DNA of 64,000 nucleotides from Gammaproteobacteria bacterium HGW-Gammaproteobacteria-13 (GTDB lineage: Bacteria > Pseudomonadota > Gammaproteobacteria > Pseudomonadales > Pseudomonadaceae), in contig PGZH01000008.1 of assembly GCA_002840155.1 (NCBI GenBank), forward strand, positions 124,001 through 188,000, written 5' to 3'. Every line of letters begins with the position of its first letter. Within the stretch, counting starts at the first letter, position 1. The position numbers and the translations under genes were made by a program. This document shows, piece by piece, positions 8,453 to 18,052 of the stretch. The notes under the pieces are model-generated. The model was not told the DNA's origin, did not search any database, and saw only the letters and a list, made by a program, of their open reading frames with translations.

Positions 8453-10087
8453 ATGAGTCTTTTCCAGGAAGTCGCCATACTGCTGGCCCTGTCAGCCTTG
8501 GTCGGCGGCATTGCGGTGAAGCTGCGCCAGCCGCTGATCATTGCCTACATCCTGGTGGGCATCCTCGCCGGCCCTGCGGTGCTGGGCCTAAGCAGCGAAA
8601 ACGAGCCGCTGCAGCTGCTCGCGGAGATCGGCATCACCGTGCTGCTGTTCGTGGTCGGCCTCAAGCTGGACATGCGCCTGGTGCGCACCCTCGGCCCGGT
8701 AGCCCTGGCCACCGGCCTGGGTCAGCTGACCTTTACCATCGTCTTCGGTTATGGCCTGTGTTACCTGCTGGGCCTGGAATGGCTGACGGCACTGTACGTG
8801 GCGGTGGCGCTGACGTTCTCCAGCACCATCATCATCGTCAAGCTGCTCTCCGACAAAGGCGAGATCGACTCGCTGCACGGACGTATTGCCATGGGTTTTC
8901 TGATCGTTCAGGACATCGCCGTGGTACTGGCCATGCTCGGCCTCAACCTCTATCAACCAAGCAGCACCGAACAGCCCGGCATGCATCCGCTATTGCTCGC
9001 AGCCACCCTGCTGGGCAGCCTGGGCGTGCTGTTTCTGCTGATGCGTTACGCCCTGCCGCGCCTGCTGAACATGATGGCCGACTCGCCGGAACTGCTGATG
9101 CTGATGGCCATCGCCTGGGGCACCTTGCTGGCGGCGGGTGCCGACTCGCTGGGCCTGTCCAAGGAAATCGGCGCGTTTCTCGCCGGGTTCTCTCTGGCCT
9201 CGACCTCGCTGCGCGAAGCGGTGGCCAGCCGCCTGACCAGCCTGCGCGACTTCCTGTTGCTGTTCTTCTTTCTGCACCTGGGCCTGCAGCTGGACTTTGC
9301 CCATATTCACGGGCAGATCGGCAGTGCGCTGATCCTCTCGGCCTTTGTGCTGATCGGCAACCCGCTGATCGTCATGGCGATTATGGGCTGGATGGGCTAT
9401 CGCAAGCGCACCGGGTTTATGGCCGGGCTGACCGTGGCGCAGATCAGCGAGTTCTCGATCATCTTTGTCGCCATGGGCATTGGCCTCGGCCATGTTGGCC
9501 AGGACGCCCTGGGCCTGACCACCCTGGTGGGGCTGATCACCATCACCCTGTCGACCTACATGATTCTCTATGCGCAGCCGCTGTTCGCCCGCTTATCGCC
9601 CTGGCTGGGGCCGTTCGAGCGGCATATCCCGCACCGGGAAAACGCCGACGACAATGCGCCCACCGGTGAGCAGCCCGACATCATCGTCTACGGCATGGGC
9701 CGCTATGGCCGCAAACTGGCCGAGCAGCTGGAGCTGGGCGGACGCCGCGTGCTCGGCGTGGATTTCGACCCGCAGGCCCTGGCTCTGGCGCGCGAAGAAG
9801 GGCTTAACGCCTGCTACGGCGACGCCGAGGATGCCGACTTTCTCAGCCATATGCCGCTGGGCCACGCCCAGGCACTGATCAGCACCATCCCCCAGCGCGA
9901 GGTCAACGCCATTCTGTTTCGCGCCTTACGCAGCGCGGCATTCAAGGGCCAGATCACCCTCAGCGCGTTTCGTGCCGGTGATGCCGAAGCGCTGCATCAT
10001 GCCGGCGCAGCCAGCGTGCTGCGGCCTTACAGTGACGCAGCGGAGACTGCAGCACGGCGCTTGCTGGAGGAAATCAAACAGCGGTGA
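8453..10087 (+). CDS. Kef-type cation:proton antiporter with TrkA-N domain
   Basis: A 544-residue CPA2-family transporter. Residues 1-385 form about 12 membrane helices, starting LFQEVAILLALSALVGGIAV. They are followed by a cytoplasmic Rossmann domain (IIVYGMGRYGRKLAEQLE) that binds NAD(H) or a nucleotide and gates transport. It would exchange K+ or Na+ for protons at the inner membrane. The domain order resembles E. coli YbaL/KefB, but there is no C-terminal TrkA-C domain. The start was chosen at MSLFQEV, where AGGAAG stands 8-9 bp upstream. Divergent from the Lon-like protease. Confidence 0.88.
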   Translation: MSLFQEVAILLALSALVGGIAVKLRQPLIIAYILVGILAGPAVLGLSSENEPLQLLAEIGITVLLFVVGLKLDMRLVRTLGPVALATGLGQLTFTIVFGYGLCYLLGLEWLTALYVAVALTFSSTIIIVKLLSDKGEIDSLHGRIAMGFLIVQDIAVVLAMLGLNLYQPSSTEQPGMHPLLLAATLLGSLGVLFLLMRYALPRLLNMMADSPELLMLMAIAWGTLLAAGADSLGLSKEIGAFLAGFSLASTSLREAVASRLTSLRDFLLLFFFLHLGLQLDFAHIHGQIGSALILSAFVLIGNPLIVMAIMGWMGYRKRTGFMAGLTVAQISEFSIIFVAMGIGLGHVGQDALGLTTLVGLITITLSTYMILYAQPLFARLSPWLGPFERHIPHRENADDNAPTGEQPDIIVYGMGRYGRKLAEQLELGGRRVLGVDFDPQALALAREEGLNACYGDAEDADFLSHMPLGHAQALISTIPQREVNAILFRALRSAAFKGQITLSAFRAGDAEALHHAGAASVLRPYSDAAETAARRLLEEIKQR

Positions 10088-10128
10088 GCCGGGAGTCAGC
10101 ATGATCGGCAGCGGCCGGCGTGCACAAA

Positions 10129-10157
10129 CAAAAACGGAGCCTTGCGGCTCCGTTTTG
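10129..10157. terminator. bidirectional terminator between antiporter gene and ettA
   Basis: The near-symmetrical hairpin AAAACGGAGC-CTTGC-GGCTCCGTTTT has A and T tracts on both sides and lies between two convergent genes, so it can serve both. Confidence 0.88.
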
Positions 10158-10171
10158 TATTGCGGCGTGGC

Positions 10172-11839
10172 TTACTGCGCCAGCTTCTTGTAACGCACCC
10201 GATGCGGCTGCGCAGCAGCATCGCCCAGGCGTTTTTTACGGTCAGCTTCGTACTCGGTGTAGTTGCCTTCGAAGAACTCGATATGCGAGTCGTCTTCGTA
10301 CGCCAGGATGTGGGTCGCCACGCGATCCAGGAACCAGCGATCGTGAGAGATCACAATGGCGGCACCCGGGAAGTCGAGCAGTGCTTCTTCCAGCGAGCGC
10401 AGGGTTTCCACGTCGAGGTCGTTGGACGGTTCGTCCAGCAGCAGCACGTTGGCGCCCTCTTTCAGGGTCAGCGCCAGGTGCAGACGGCCACGCTCACCAC
10501 CGGAGAGGTCCTTAACGAACTTCTGCTGATCGCCGCCTTTAAAGTTGAAGCGACCGACGTAGGTGCGCGACGGCACTTCATAGTTGCCGATCTTGATCAT
10601 GTCGGAACCACCAGACACGGCTTCCCACACGGTCTTACTGCCGTCGAGGTCGTCGCGGCTCTGGTCAACGCAGGCCAGCTGCACGGTTTCACCGATCTCG
10701 ATGCTGCCCGAGTCCGGCTGTTCCTTGCCCATCAGCATACGGAACAGGGTCGACTTACCGGCACCGTTACCACCGATCACCCCGACGATGGCGCCCTTGG
10801 GCATGCTGAACGACAGGTTGTCGATCAACGCGCGGTCGCCGTAACCCTTGCTGACGTTGACAAAGTCGATGACCTTGTCGCCCAGGCGCGGGCCGACCGG
10901 AATATAGATTTCGTTGGTCTCGCTGCGTTTCTGGAATTCCTGCGACTGCATTTCTTCGAAACGCTGCAAGCGCGCCTTGGACTTGGACTGGCGGGCTTTG
11001 GCGCCTTTGCGCACCCACTCCAGCTCTTCCTTCATGGCCTTTTCATGGGCCGACTGCTGCTTGGATTCCTGGGCCAGACGATCCGACTTGGCTTCCAGCC
11101 AACCCGAATAGTTGCCCTCGTACGGGATACCCGCGCCGCGGTCGAGTTCGAGAATCCAGCCGGCAACGTTATCCAGGAAATAACGGTCGTGGGTGATCGC
11201 CACCACGGTGCCCGGGAAGTCGTGGAGGAAGTGCTCCAGCCAGGCCACCGAGTCGGCGTCCAGGTGGTTGGTGGGTTCGTCCAGCAGCAGCATGTCCGGG
11301 GCCGACAGCAGCAGGCGGCACAGGGCCACACGACGCTTCTCACCACCGGAAAGGAATTCCACCTTGGCATCCCAGGCCGGCAGACGCAGGGCGTCGGCGG
11401 CAACTTCCAGCTGACGCTCGAGGTTGTGGCCATCGCTGGTCTGCAGAATGGCTTCGAGCTTGGCCTGTTCGGCGGCCAGCTTGTCGAAGTCGGCATCCGG
11501 CTCGGCGTATGCGGCGTAGACCTGATCCAGACGCGCCTGGGCGTCCTTGATCTGGCTCACGGCCTCTTCCACCACTTCACGCACGGTCTTGCTCGGGTCG
11601 AGCTGCGGCTCCTGCGGCAGGTAGCCGATATTCAGCTCCGGCATCGGACGGGCTTCGCCGTCGAACTCGGTGTCGACGCCAGCCATGATCTTCAGCAGGG
11701 TGGATTTACCCGAGCCGTTGAGGCCGAGCACGCCGATCTTCGCGCCTGGGAAGAACGACAGGGAGATGTTCTTGAGGATTTCCCGCTTCGGCGGTACGAC
11801 TTTGCCGAGCCGATGCATGGTGTAAACGTATTGAGCCAT
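10172..11839 (-). CDS. ettA: energy-dependent translational throttle protein, ABC-F ATPase
   Basis: A 555-residue ABC-F protein with two ATP-binding cassettes on one chain (Walker A GLNGSGKS and GGNGAGKS; both LSGGE signatures present) joined by a charged linker (EWVRKGAKARQSKSKARLQR). It binds the ribosomal E site and gates entry into elongation according to the ATP/ADP ratio. Length is identical to E. coli EttA and the start MAQYVYTMHRLGKVVPPKR is the family N-terminus. The frame is open for another 300 codons upstream, but that stretch is the shadow of morA. Confidence 0.96.
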   Translation of the reverse strand: MAQYVYTMHRLGKVVPPKREILKNISLSFFPGAKIGVLGLNGSGKSTLLKIMAGVDTEFDGEARPMPELNIGYLPQEPQLDPSKTVREVVEEAVSQIKDAQARLDQVYAAYAEPDADFDKLAAEQAKLEAILQTSDGHNLERQLEVAADALRLPAWDAKVEFLSGGEKRRVALCRLLLSAPDMLLLDEPTNHLDADSVAWLEHFLHDFPGTVVAITHDRYFLDNVAGWILELDRGAGIPYEGNYSGWLEAKSDRLAQESKQQSAHEKAMKEELEWVRKGAKARQSKSKARLQRFEEMQSQEFQKRSETNEIYIPVGPRLGDKVIDFVNVSKGYGDRALIDNLSFSMPKGAIVGVIGGNGAGKSTLFRMLMGKEQPDSGSIEIGETVQLACVDQSRDDLDGSKTVWEAVSGGSDMIKIGNYEVPSRTYVGRFNFKGGDQQKFVKDLSGGERGRLHLALTLKEGANVLLLDEPSNDLDVETLRSLEEALLDFPGAAIVISHDRWFLDRVATHILAYEDDSHIEFFEGNYTEYEADRKKRLGDAAAQPHRVRYKKLAQ

Positions 11840-12133
11840 GATGACCTTGGTTCTGGGTTGAAACGAAAGAGAAGCCGCCAACTGATGCGTGCAGCCTGAG
11901 GCTACACGGCGGGGACGGAGCCGCCAGGCGCTATCTGCGCAGCATCCTGTGCATACAGTCACGCGCGCGTGCGGCAAAGCTACCGGAATGCGCCGAGCAG
12001 GGCAAACGACGCTCGTCGGCGGCGCTGGCACTTTGCCACGGTTATGGCATGCTAGCCGCCCCCTGCCTGCCGGCCGTTCTGCGCACCCGCCAGGGACCAG
12101 CCCATCGCCGCCCAGCCCCCAGGATGTAAGTCT
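11840..12133. other. intergenic region between divergent ettA and morA
   Basis: 294 bp holding the promoters of both genes. I see no convincing conserved element. CTG-N6-CAG at about 11950 is too short for a LexA site. Confidence 0.5.
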
Positions 12134-15100
12134 TTGCCAACAGTCACGCCCCCAACCACAGCGCATACACCCGGCACTCCGCCGGCTGAGGCGATGCGTG
12201 GGCCGACCCGTGGCGCACTGGTGGTGCTGGTACTGAGCATGCTGGTGTTGCTGCTCTGGCAGCTGCGCCAGGAATCCCAACAGCTGCTCGACAACCAGCG
12301 CCAGCTTGGCCTGGCCTACAGCTCGCAGCTGGCCAATCACCTGGGCCTGAACATGGAGCTCAAGGCCAGCGCCGGCGAAGCCCTGCTGCAAACCCATGTG
12401 CTGCCGCCCAGTAATTCCGATGAACTGGAAGACCTGCTGCACACCCTGCGCGGCGTATTCCCAACGCTGCGCAGCCTGGCCTGGCTGAATGGCCAGGGCC
12501 GGATCATCGCCGACAGCCATGCGCCCAGCGAAGATGCGCTGTACCTGGCCGAACTGCTGCAACGCGGCGGCGGCGAAAGCTTCTTCTATACCTTCAGCGC
12601 CAACGACCATGGCCGCATCTACCTGCTGCTGCGGCATAACCCCGACAGCGCCGCCAGTGGCTACTGGGTGCTGCGCCTGACCAATAGGGCGCTGGCCAGC
12701 TGGCTGCAGGAGCATCATCAGAGCCCGCACCAATGGCAGCTGGAAGACCGCAATGCGCAACGGGTGATTGCCAGTAACACGGCCCAGGGCGCCAACAGCT
12801 CATCGGTAGCGCCGCCGGTCACCGCCGAGAACCTCGACCAGAGCCTGCTGGAAACCCCGCTCAAGGGCAGCGACTGGCAGCTGCGTGCACTGTTCAACGA
12901 GCGCAAGGTGCGCGCCCAGCAACTGCCGCAACAGGCCAGCAAGCTGCTGCTGTTTATCCTCTGCGCCACCCTTACGCTGCTGGCGCTGTATCGCCTGCTG
13001 AATGAACAACGCAGCCTGCACGCACTGAATACCGCCTCACGGCGCTCGCTGCAGCAGGCCGCCAGCGTGCTCGGCGCCATCGAGGAGCGCGTGCTGGTGA
13101 CCGACAGCAACGGCCAGCTGCAATACCTCAATCCGCAGGCCGAGGCGATGTTTGGCCTGAGCAACAGCGAGGCGCGCAACTGGCACCTGCTCAAGCTGCT
13201 GCCGCGTCTCGACCCGCTGCTGCTGCACGACACCGCGCTGCACAACGACCTCGGCCCGGACCTGGTGGAAATCCAGCAGAACGGCGTCGCCCACCTCTAC
13301 GACATCAGCCGCAGCGACTTGAGCGAAGACAACAAGCGCACTGGTTTTGTCTGGGTACTGCGCGATGTCACCGAAGAACAGCACGCCTCTCATGTGCTGC
13401 AGGAAACCCGGCGGCGTTACCAGGACATCTTCGACGGCACCGGCACCGCCCTCTGCGTGCTCGACCTGGCCGAGCTGCAGCGCTATCTGCAACAGCAGCA
13501 ACTGCGCAACATGACCAGCCTGCAACGCTGGCTGGACGAAGACCCGCAGCACCACAGCGAACTCTGTCAGCGCCTGCGCCTGACCGAAACCAACCAGGTG
13601 GCTCTGCAACTGCTCGGCGTCGACTCCAACCAGCAAGCCTGGCAGCACCTATTCAACAGCGGCCCGCTGCGCCCGGATGGCTTTCGCATGCAGCTGATCA
13701 GCGCCCTGCTCAGCGGCAGCGGCCAGCTGGAAATGGAACGCCAGATCCTTACCCCCCAAGGCTATGAGCGCCACCTTTGGCTATTGCTGCGCTTGCCGGA
13801 AAGCATCGACGACTTGCAGGCCGTGACTCTCAGCATCAGCGACATCACCAACCGCAAGCGCATCGAAACCTCGCTGATCGAGCGCGAGCGCTTCTGGTCC
13901 GATGTGGTCAGCGCGGTGCCCGACACCATTTATGTGCACGACATCGCCGGCAAGCGGGTGATGTACAGCAACAACCACCTCGGCCCGCAATTGGGCTACA
14001 GCAAGGCGGAAATTCAACAGCTCGGCGAGCGGCTGTGGGAGAAGATTCTGCATCCCGACGATGTCGAGCTGTACCAGCGCATGCGCAATATCCAGCAGGT
14101 ACAGGGCAATGGCCTGCTGATGCAGTTCGAGCTGCGCTGGCGGCACCGCAACGGCAGCTGGCACTGGTTCGATATCCGCGAGCAGGCCCTGGCGCGCGAT
14201 GGCAAGGGCCGAGTCAGCCGGCTGATCGGCGTGGCCAAGGACATCACCGAGCAGATCACCCACAGTGAATCCCTGCGCACCAGCGAGCAGCGTTATCGCC
14301 TGCTGGCGGAAAGCATCAGCGACGTAATTTTCTCCACCGACGCCCAGCTGCAGCTCAACTACGTCAGCCCCTCGGTGATGCCGGTGCTCGGCTATGACAG
14401 CGAGTGGGCACTGGCCAACGGCTTCCAGAGCCTGGCCACCAACCCACGGCAGCTGAGCGGCTTCTACGCCTTGCTCGACCGCGTGCGCAACGCCCTCGGC
14501 GACCCGCAGCGGCTGGCCGAACTGCGCGCCGAGTTTCTGCCGCAGTTGTTCGTCTTCGATGCACTGCGCGCCGACGGCCAGAAGATTCCGGTGGAGCTGC
14601 GCCTGGTGCCGATGTGGGATGACAGCGGGCGTTTCGAAGGCCTGCTTGGCGTGGGCCGGGACATCAGCCTGCAGCGCCGCGCGGAGAAAGATCTGCGCAT
14701 GGCCGCCACGGTATTCGAGCACTCCACCGCGGCGATTCTGGTCACCGATCCGGCTGGTTATATCGTGCAGGTCAACAACGCCTTCAGCCGGGTCAGCGGT
14801 TACAGCTCCAAGCAGATTCTCGACCAGCTGCCGAGCATGCTCACCGCCGACACCCAGCAGGCCAGCCATCTGGCCTATGTGATCAAACAGCTCAACCAGC
14901 AGGGTAGCTGGGAGGGCGAGGTGTGGCTCAAGCGCAAGAGCGGCGAGAAATTCCCGGCCTGGGTCGGCATCACGGCGGTCAGAGACGATGAAGGCGATCT
15001 GGTCAGCTACGTGTGCTTCTTCAGCGATATCAGCGAGCGCAAGGCCAGCGAACAGCGCATCCACCGCCTGGCCTACTACGACGCCCTGACCCAGCTACCC

Positions 15101-16381
15101 AACCGCACGCTGTTCCAGGACCGCCTGCACAGCGCCCTGCAACATGGCGAACGGCACCAGGAATGGGTGGTGCTGATGTTCCTCGACCTCGACCGTTTCA
15201 AGCCGATCAACGACTCCCTCGGCCACGCCGCCGGGGACCGCATGCTCAAGGAAGTGGCGGTGCGCCTGTGCGCCTGTGTGGACAGTGACGACACCGTGGC
15301 ACGCATGGGTGGCGACGAATTCACCCTGCTGCTGCAATCCCAGAGACAGCGTGAGGTCGCGCTGACCCGCGCGATCCACGTCGGCGAACAGATTCTCGCC
15401 AGCCTGGCGCAGCCATTTATTCTCGAAGGCCGCGAGTTCTTCGTCACCGCCAGTATCGGTATTGCCCTCAGCCCCCAGGACGGCAACGAGCTGAGCCAAC
15501 TGATGAAGAACGCCGATACGGCGATGTACCACGCCAAGGAGCGCGGCAAGAACAACTTCCAGTTCTACCAGGCCGACATGAACGCCAGCGCCCTGCAGCG
15601 CCTGGAGCTGGAGAGCGACCTGCGCCACGCCCTCGAACAGGGCGAGTTCAAACTGTATTACCAGCCGCAGTTCTCCGGCGACGGCAAACGCCTGACCGGT
15701 GCCGAAGCGTTGCTGCGCTGGCAGCATCCGCAGCGCGGCCTGGTGCCACCGAATGACTTTATTCCGGTGCTCGAAGAGCTGGGCCTGGTGGTACAGGTCG
15801 GCGACTGGGTGCTGCGCGAGTCCTGCCGCCAGCTGGCCGAATGGCACGAGGCGAAGATTCGCGTGCCGAAGATTTCGGTCAACCTCTCGGCCCGGCAGTT
15901 TGCCGAAGGCGACCTCAATCAGCGCATCGCCGAGATTCTCCAGCACAGCGGCATTCCCGCCGGCTGCCTGGAGCTGGAGCTGACTGAAAGCATTCTGATG
16001 GAAGACGTGGCCAACGCCATGCAGACCCTCAGCAGCCTGAAGAAACTCGGCGTGTTTATCGCCATCGACGACTTCGGCACCGGCTACAGCTCGCTGAATT
16101 ACCTCAAGCAGTTCCCCATCGACGTGCTGAAGATCGACCGCAGCTTTGTCGACGGCCTGCCCCACGGCGAGCAGGACGGCCAGATTGCCCGGGCGATCAT
16201 CGCCATGGCCCACAGCCTGAATCTCACGGTAATCGCCGAAGGCGTGGAAACCCTGGCCCAGCTGGATTTTCTGCGCGGCCACGACTGCGACGAAGTGCAG
16301 GGTTTCCTGCTCGGCAGGCCAATGCCGGCGCACCAGTTCACCGCACTGTTTACTGGCACCGCGCTGTTTATGCTGGGCTGA
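12134..16381 (+). CDS. morA: MorA: PAS-GGDEF-EAL membrane c-di-GMP regulator
   Basis: A 1415-residue inner-membrane protein, the length I remember for MorA, which controls flagellar timing, motility and biofilm through cyclic-di-GMP. Two membrane helices (about 28-44 and 269-289) enclose a periplasmic sensor region. Four or five PAS domains follow (about 305, 427, 585, 720, 860), then GGDEF (intact, 1059-1063) and EAL (intact, 1191-1193, with the downstream DDFGTG loop). The RxxD inhibitory site before GGDEF is replaced by DSDD, so product inhibition is probably absent. The start is a TTG with AGGA 9 bp upstream; an ATG at 12194 is an alternative. glyA follows, as in P. aeruginosa. Confidence 0.93.
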   Translation: MPTVTPPTTAHTPGTPPAEAMRGPTRGALVVLVLSMLVLLLWQLRQESQQLLDNQRQLGLAYSSQLANHLGLNMELKASAGEALLQTHVLPPSNSDELEDLLHTLRGVFPTLRSLAWLNGQGRIIADSHAPSEDALYLAELLQRGGGESFFYTFSANDHGRIYLLLRHNPDSAASGYWVLRLTNRALASWLQEHHQSPHQWQLEDRNAQRVIASNTAQGANSSSVAPPVTAENLDQSLLETPLKGSDWQLRALFNERKVRAQQLPQQASKLLLFILCATLTLLALYRLLNEQRSLHALNTASRRSLQQAASVLGAIEERVLVTDSNGQLQYLNPQAEAMFGLSNSEARNWHLLKLLPRLDPLLLHDTALHNDLGPDLVEIQQNGVAHLYDISRSDLSEDNKRTGFVWVLRDVTEEQHASHVLQETRRRYQDIFDGTGTALCVLDLAELQRYLQQQQLRNMTSLQRWLDEDPQHHSELCQRLRLTETNQVALQLLGVDSNQQAWQHLFNSGPLRPDGFRMQLISALLSGSGQLEMERQILTPQGYERHLWLLLRLPESIDDLQAVTLSISDITNRKRIETSLIERERFWSDVVSAVPDTIYVHDIAGKRVMYSNNHLGPQLGYSKAEIQQLGERLWEKILHPDDVELYQRMRNIQQVQGNGLLMQFELRWRHRNGSWHWFDIREQALARDGKGRVSRLIGVAKDITEQITHSESLRTSEQRYRLLAESISDVIFSTDAQLQLNYVSPSVMPVLGYDSEWALANGFQSLATNPRQLSGFYALLDRVRNALGDPQRLAELRAEFLPQLFVFDALRADGQKIPVELRLVPMWDDSGRFEGLLGVGRDISLQRRAEKDLRMAATVFEHSTAAILVTDPAGYIVQVNNAFSRVSGYSSKQILDQLPSMLTADTQQASHLAYVIKQLNQQGSWEGEVWLKRKSGEKFPAWVGITAVRDDEGDLVSYVCFFSDISERKASEQRIHRLAYYDALTQLPNRTLFQDRLHSALQHGERHQEWVVLMFLDLDRFKPINDSLGHAAGDRMLKEVAVRLCACVDSDDTVARMGGDEFTLLLQSQRQREVALTRAIHVGEQILASLAQPFILEGREFFVTASIGIALSPQDGNELSQLMKNADTAMYHAKERGKNNFQFYQADMNASALQRLELESDLRHALEQGEFKLYYQPQFSGDGKRLTGAEALLRWQHPQRGLVPPNDFIPVLEELGLVVQVGDWVLRESCRQLAEWHEAKIRVPKISVNLSARQFAEGDLNQRIAEILQHSGIPAGCLELELTESILMEDVANAMQTLSSLKKLGVFIAIDDFGTGYSSLNYLKQFPIDVLKIDRSFVDGLPHGEQDGQIARAIIAMAHSLNLTVIAEGVETLAQLDFLRGHDCDEVQGFLLGRPMPAHQFTALFTGTALFMLG

Positions 16382-16454
16382 AGCGCGACCGCGCATGAGC
16401 CCCGCTTGTCCGCCAGATGACCACGCTTCATATGCCTGTTTAGTGCGGATGAGG

Positions 16455-16460
16455 TAGAAT
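16455..16460 (+). promoter_or_regulatory. possible -10 element of glyA
   Basis: TAGAAT lies 47 bp before the glyA start codon. No good -35 hexamer is seen at 16-18 bp, so an activator or an alternative start is possible. Confidence 0.35.
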
Positions 16461-16506
16461 TCGCCCCCTCTTTCTACCGCCCAGCTGATTTTCTCAGGGG
16501 AATGCT

Positions 16507-17763
16507 ATGTTCAGCCGTGATTTGACTATCGCCCGTTATGACGCCGAATTGTTTGCCGCGATGGAGCAAGAAGCCCAGCGCCAGGAACATCACATCGAGC
16601 TGATCGCCTCGGAGAACTACACCAGCCCAGCGGTGATGGAAGCCCAAGGTTCGGTACTGACCAACAAGTACGCCGAAGGCTATCCAGGCAAGCGTTACTA
16701 CGGCGGTTGCGAATACGTCGACATCGTTGAGCAGCTGGCCATCGACCGCGCCAAGGAACTGTTCGGCGCCGACTACGCCAACGTCCAGCCGCACTCCGGT
16801 TCGCAAGCTAACAGCGCCGTGTATATGGCCCTGCTGGAAGCCGGCGACACCGTACTGGGCATGAGCCTGGCCCACGGCGGCCACCTGACCCACGGCGCCA
16901 GCGTCAGCTTCTCCGGCAAGATGTACAACGCCGTGCAGTACGGCATCGACAACGTCACCGGCCTGATCGACTACGACGAAGTCGAGCGCCTGGCCGTTGA
17001 GCACAAGCCGAAAATGATCATCGCCGGCTTCAGCGCCTACTCGCAGGTACTGGACTTCCCACGCTTCCGCGCCATCGCCGACAAGGTTGGCGCTTACCTG
17101 TTTGTCGACATGGCTCACGTAGCCGGTCTGGTAGCGGCTGGCGTGTACCCGAACCCGGTGCCGTTCGCCGACGTGGTTACCACCACCACTCACAAAACCC
17201 TGCGCGGCCCGCGCGGCGGCCTGATCCTCGCCCGTGCCAACGAAGCGCTGGAGAAGAAATTCAACTCTGCAGTATTCCCAGGCGGCCAAGGCGGCCCGCT
17301 GGAGCACGTAATCGCCGCCAAGGCCGTGTGTTTCAAGGAAGCCCTGCAGCCTGAGTTCAAGGCCTACCAGCAGCAAGTGATCAAGAACGCCCAGGCCATG
17401 GCCAGCGTGTTTATCGAAAACGGCTACGACGTAGTGTCCGGCGGTACCGAGAACCACCTGTTCCTGCTCAGCCTGATCAAGCAGGACATCACCGGTAAAG
17501 ACGCCGACGCCGCCCTGGGCCGCGCTTTTATCACCGTGAACAAGAACAGCGTGCCGAACGACCCACGCTCGCCGTTCGTCACCTCGGGCCTGCGCATCGG
17601 CACCCCAGCCGTGACCACCCGCGGTTTCAAGGAAGACGAGTGCCGTGCACTGGCTGGCTGGATCTGCGAAATCCTCGCCAACCTGGGCGACGATGCGGTT
17701 GAAGCGCGCGTGCGCGAGCAAGTCAAAGCGGTCTGCGCCAAGTTCCCGGTATACGGCAACTAA
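16507..17763 (+). CDS. glyA: serine hydroxymethyltransferase
   Basis: A 418-residue PLP enzyme that interconverts serine and glycine and charges tetrahydrofolate with a one-carbon unit; cytoplasmic. The PLP lysine is in [16 protein letters not shown] (around residue 229), and the family segments [13 protein letters not shown] and [17 protein letters not shown] are complete. The start has AGGGGAA upstream. Pseudomonas often carries more than one glyA copy; this is the one next to morA. Its terminator is interrupted by a small mobile-like element. Confidence 0.97.
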   Translation: MFSRDLTIARYDAELFAAMEQEAQRQEHHIELIASENYTSPAVMEAQGSVLTNKYAEGYPGKRYYGGCEYVDIVEQLAIDRAKELFGADYANVQPHSGSQANSAVYMALLEAGDTVLGMSLAHGGHLTHGASVSFSGKMYNAVQYGIDNVTGLIDYDEVERLAVEHKPKMIIAGFSAYSQVLDFPRFRAIADKVGAYLFVDMAHVAGLVAAGVYPNPVPFADVVTTTTHKTLRGPRGGLILARANEALEKKFNSAVFPGGQGGPLEHVIAAKAVCFKEALQPEFKAYQQQVIKNAQAMASVFIENGYDVVSGGTENHLFLLSLIKQDITGKDADAALGRAFITVNKNSVPNDPRSPFVTSGLRIGTPAVTTRGFKEDECRALAGWICEILANLGDDAVEARVREQVKAVCAKFPVYGN

Positions 17764-17798
17764 TCAGCAGCTGCTGCTAAAAAGCCCGCCTCTTGGCG

Positions 17799-17939
17799 TA
17801 AGGCTGTTCACATAAGAAAAATGCCGCTTCGCCCTTGCCAGGGAAGCGGCATTTCTTTGTGCTCACCACCGTAGGATAAGATTTCAAAGCCCGCCGCTCT
17901 ATAGGGCGTAAAGCGGCCCCACTTAACTGAACAGCATTG
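17799..17939. mobile_element. 141-bp MITE-like element with 18-bp inverted ends
   Basis: The ends TAAGGCTGTTCACATAAG (17799-17816) and, on the other strand, CAATGCTGTTCAGTTAAG (17922-17939) match at 14 of 18 positions counted from the tips. Flanking 12-bp direct repeats CGCCTCTT(G/A)GCG (17787-17798 and 17940-17951) differ at one base. No open reading frame fits inside, so the element would be non-autonomous and moved by a transposase from elsewhere. A 10-12-bp duplication is known for some IS4-family groups, but the parent family is not identified. Confidence 0.75.
17815..17859. terminator. hairpin inside the MITE-like element
   Basis: AAAAATGCCGCTTC and GGAAGCGGCATTTCTTT form a strong stem with a T-rich run, so the element carries its own terminator-like hairpin and could replace the one it broke. 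The hairpin at 42455-42492 uses similar stem bases (ATGCCGCTT). Confidence 0.6.
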
Positions 17940-18052
17940 CGCCTCTTAGCGGGCTTTTTTATAGCTGCCGCGCCACCCTCAGCACAGATAAAACCAAGCC
18001 ATCGTCAGCAGCCTTGGCTATAGTGGATAAAACCTCGCAGGAGTTTCTTTGC

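Larger units (their letters stand above)
17779..17960 (+). terminator. glyA terminator, split by an insertion
   Basis: The left part is AAAAAGCC (17779-17786) plus the first copy of a 12-bp duplication. The right part is the second copy plus GGCTTTTTT (17952-17960). Removing the insert and one duplicated copy gives the stem AAAAAGCCCGC / GCGGGCTTTTTT with loop CTCTTA, a textbook terminator 15 bp after the stop codon. In its present form the two arms lie about 150 bp apart. Confidence 0.8.

Noticed and set aside
11949..11960. CTG-N6-CAG before morA
   Set aside because: Same problem of spacing; no SOS gene nearby.
10172..12760. A reading frame of 862 codons containing ettA
   Set aside because: Only the last 555 codons are ettA; the upstream part is the antisense shadow of morA and intergenic DNA.
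12489..16396. Many long antisense frames opposite morA, glyA and the hybrid kinase
   Set aside because: They mirror the codon pattern of the sense genes in GC-rich DNA and have no family motifs or ribosome-binding sites.
17880..17920. The AAAGCCCGCC-type hairpin inside the insertion as a second glyA terminator
   Set aside because: It pairs poorly and has no T-tract; the intact terminator is rebuilt only by joining the outer flanks.
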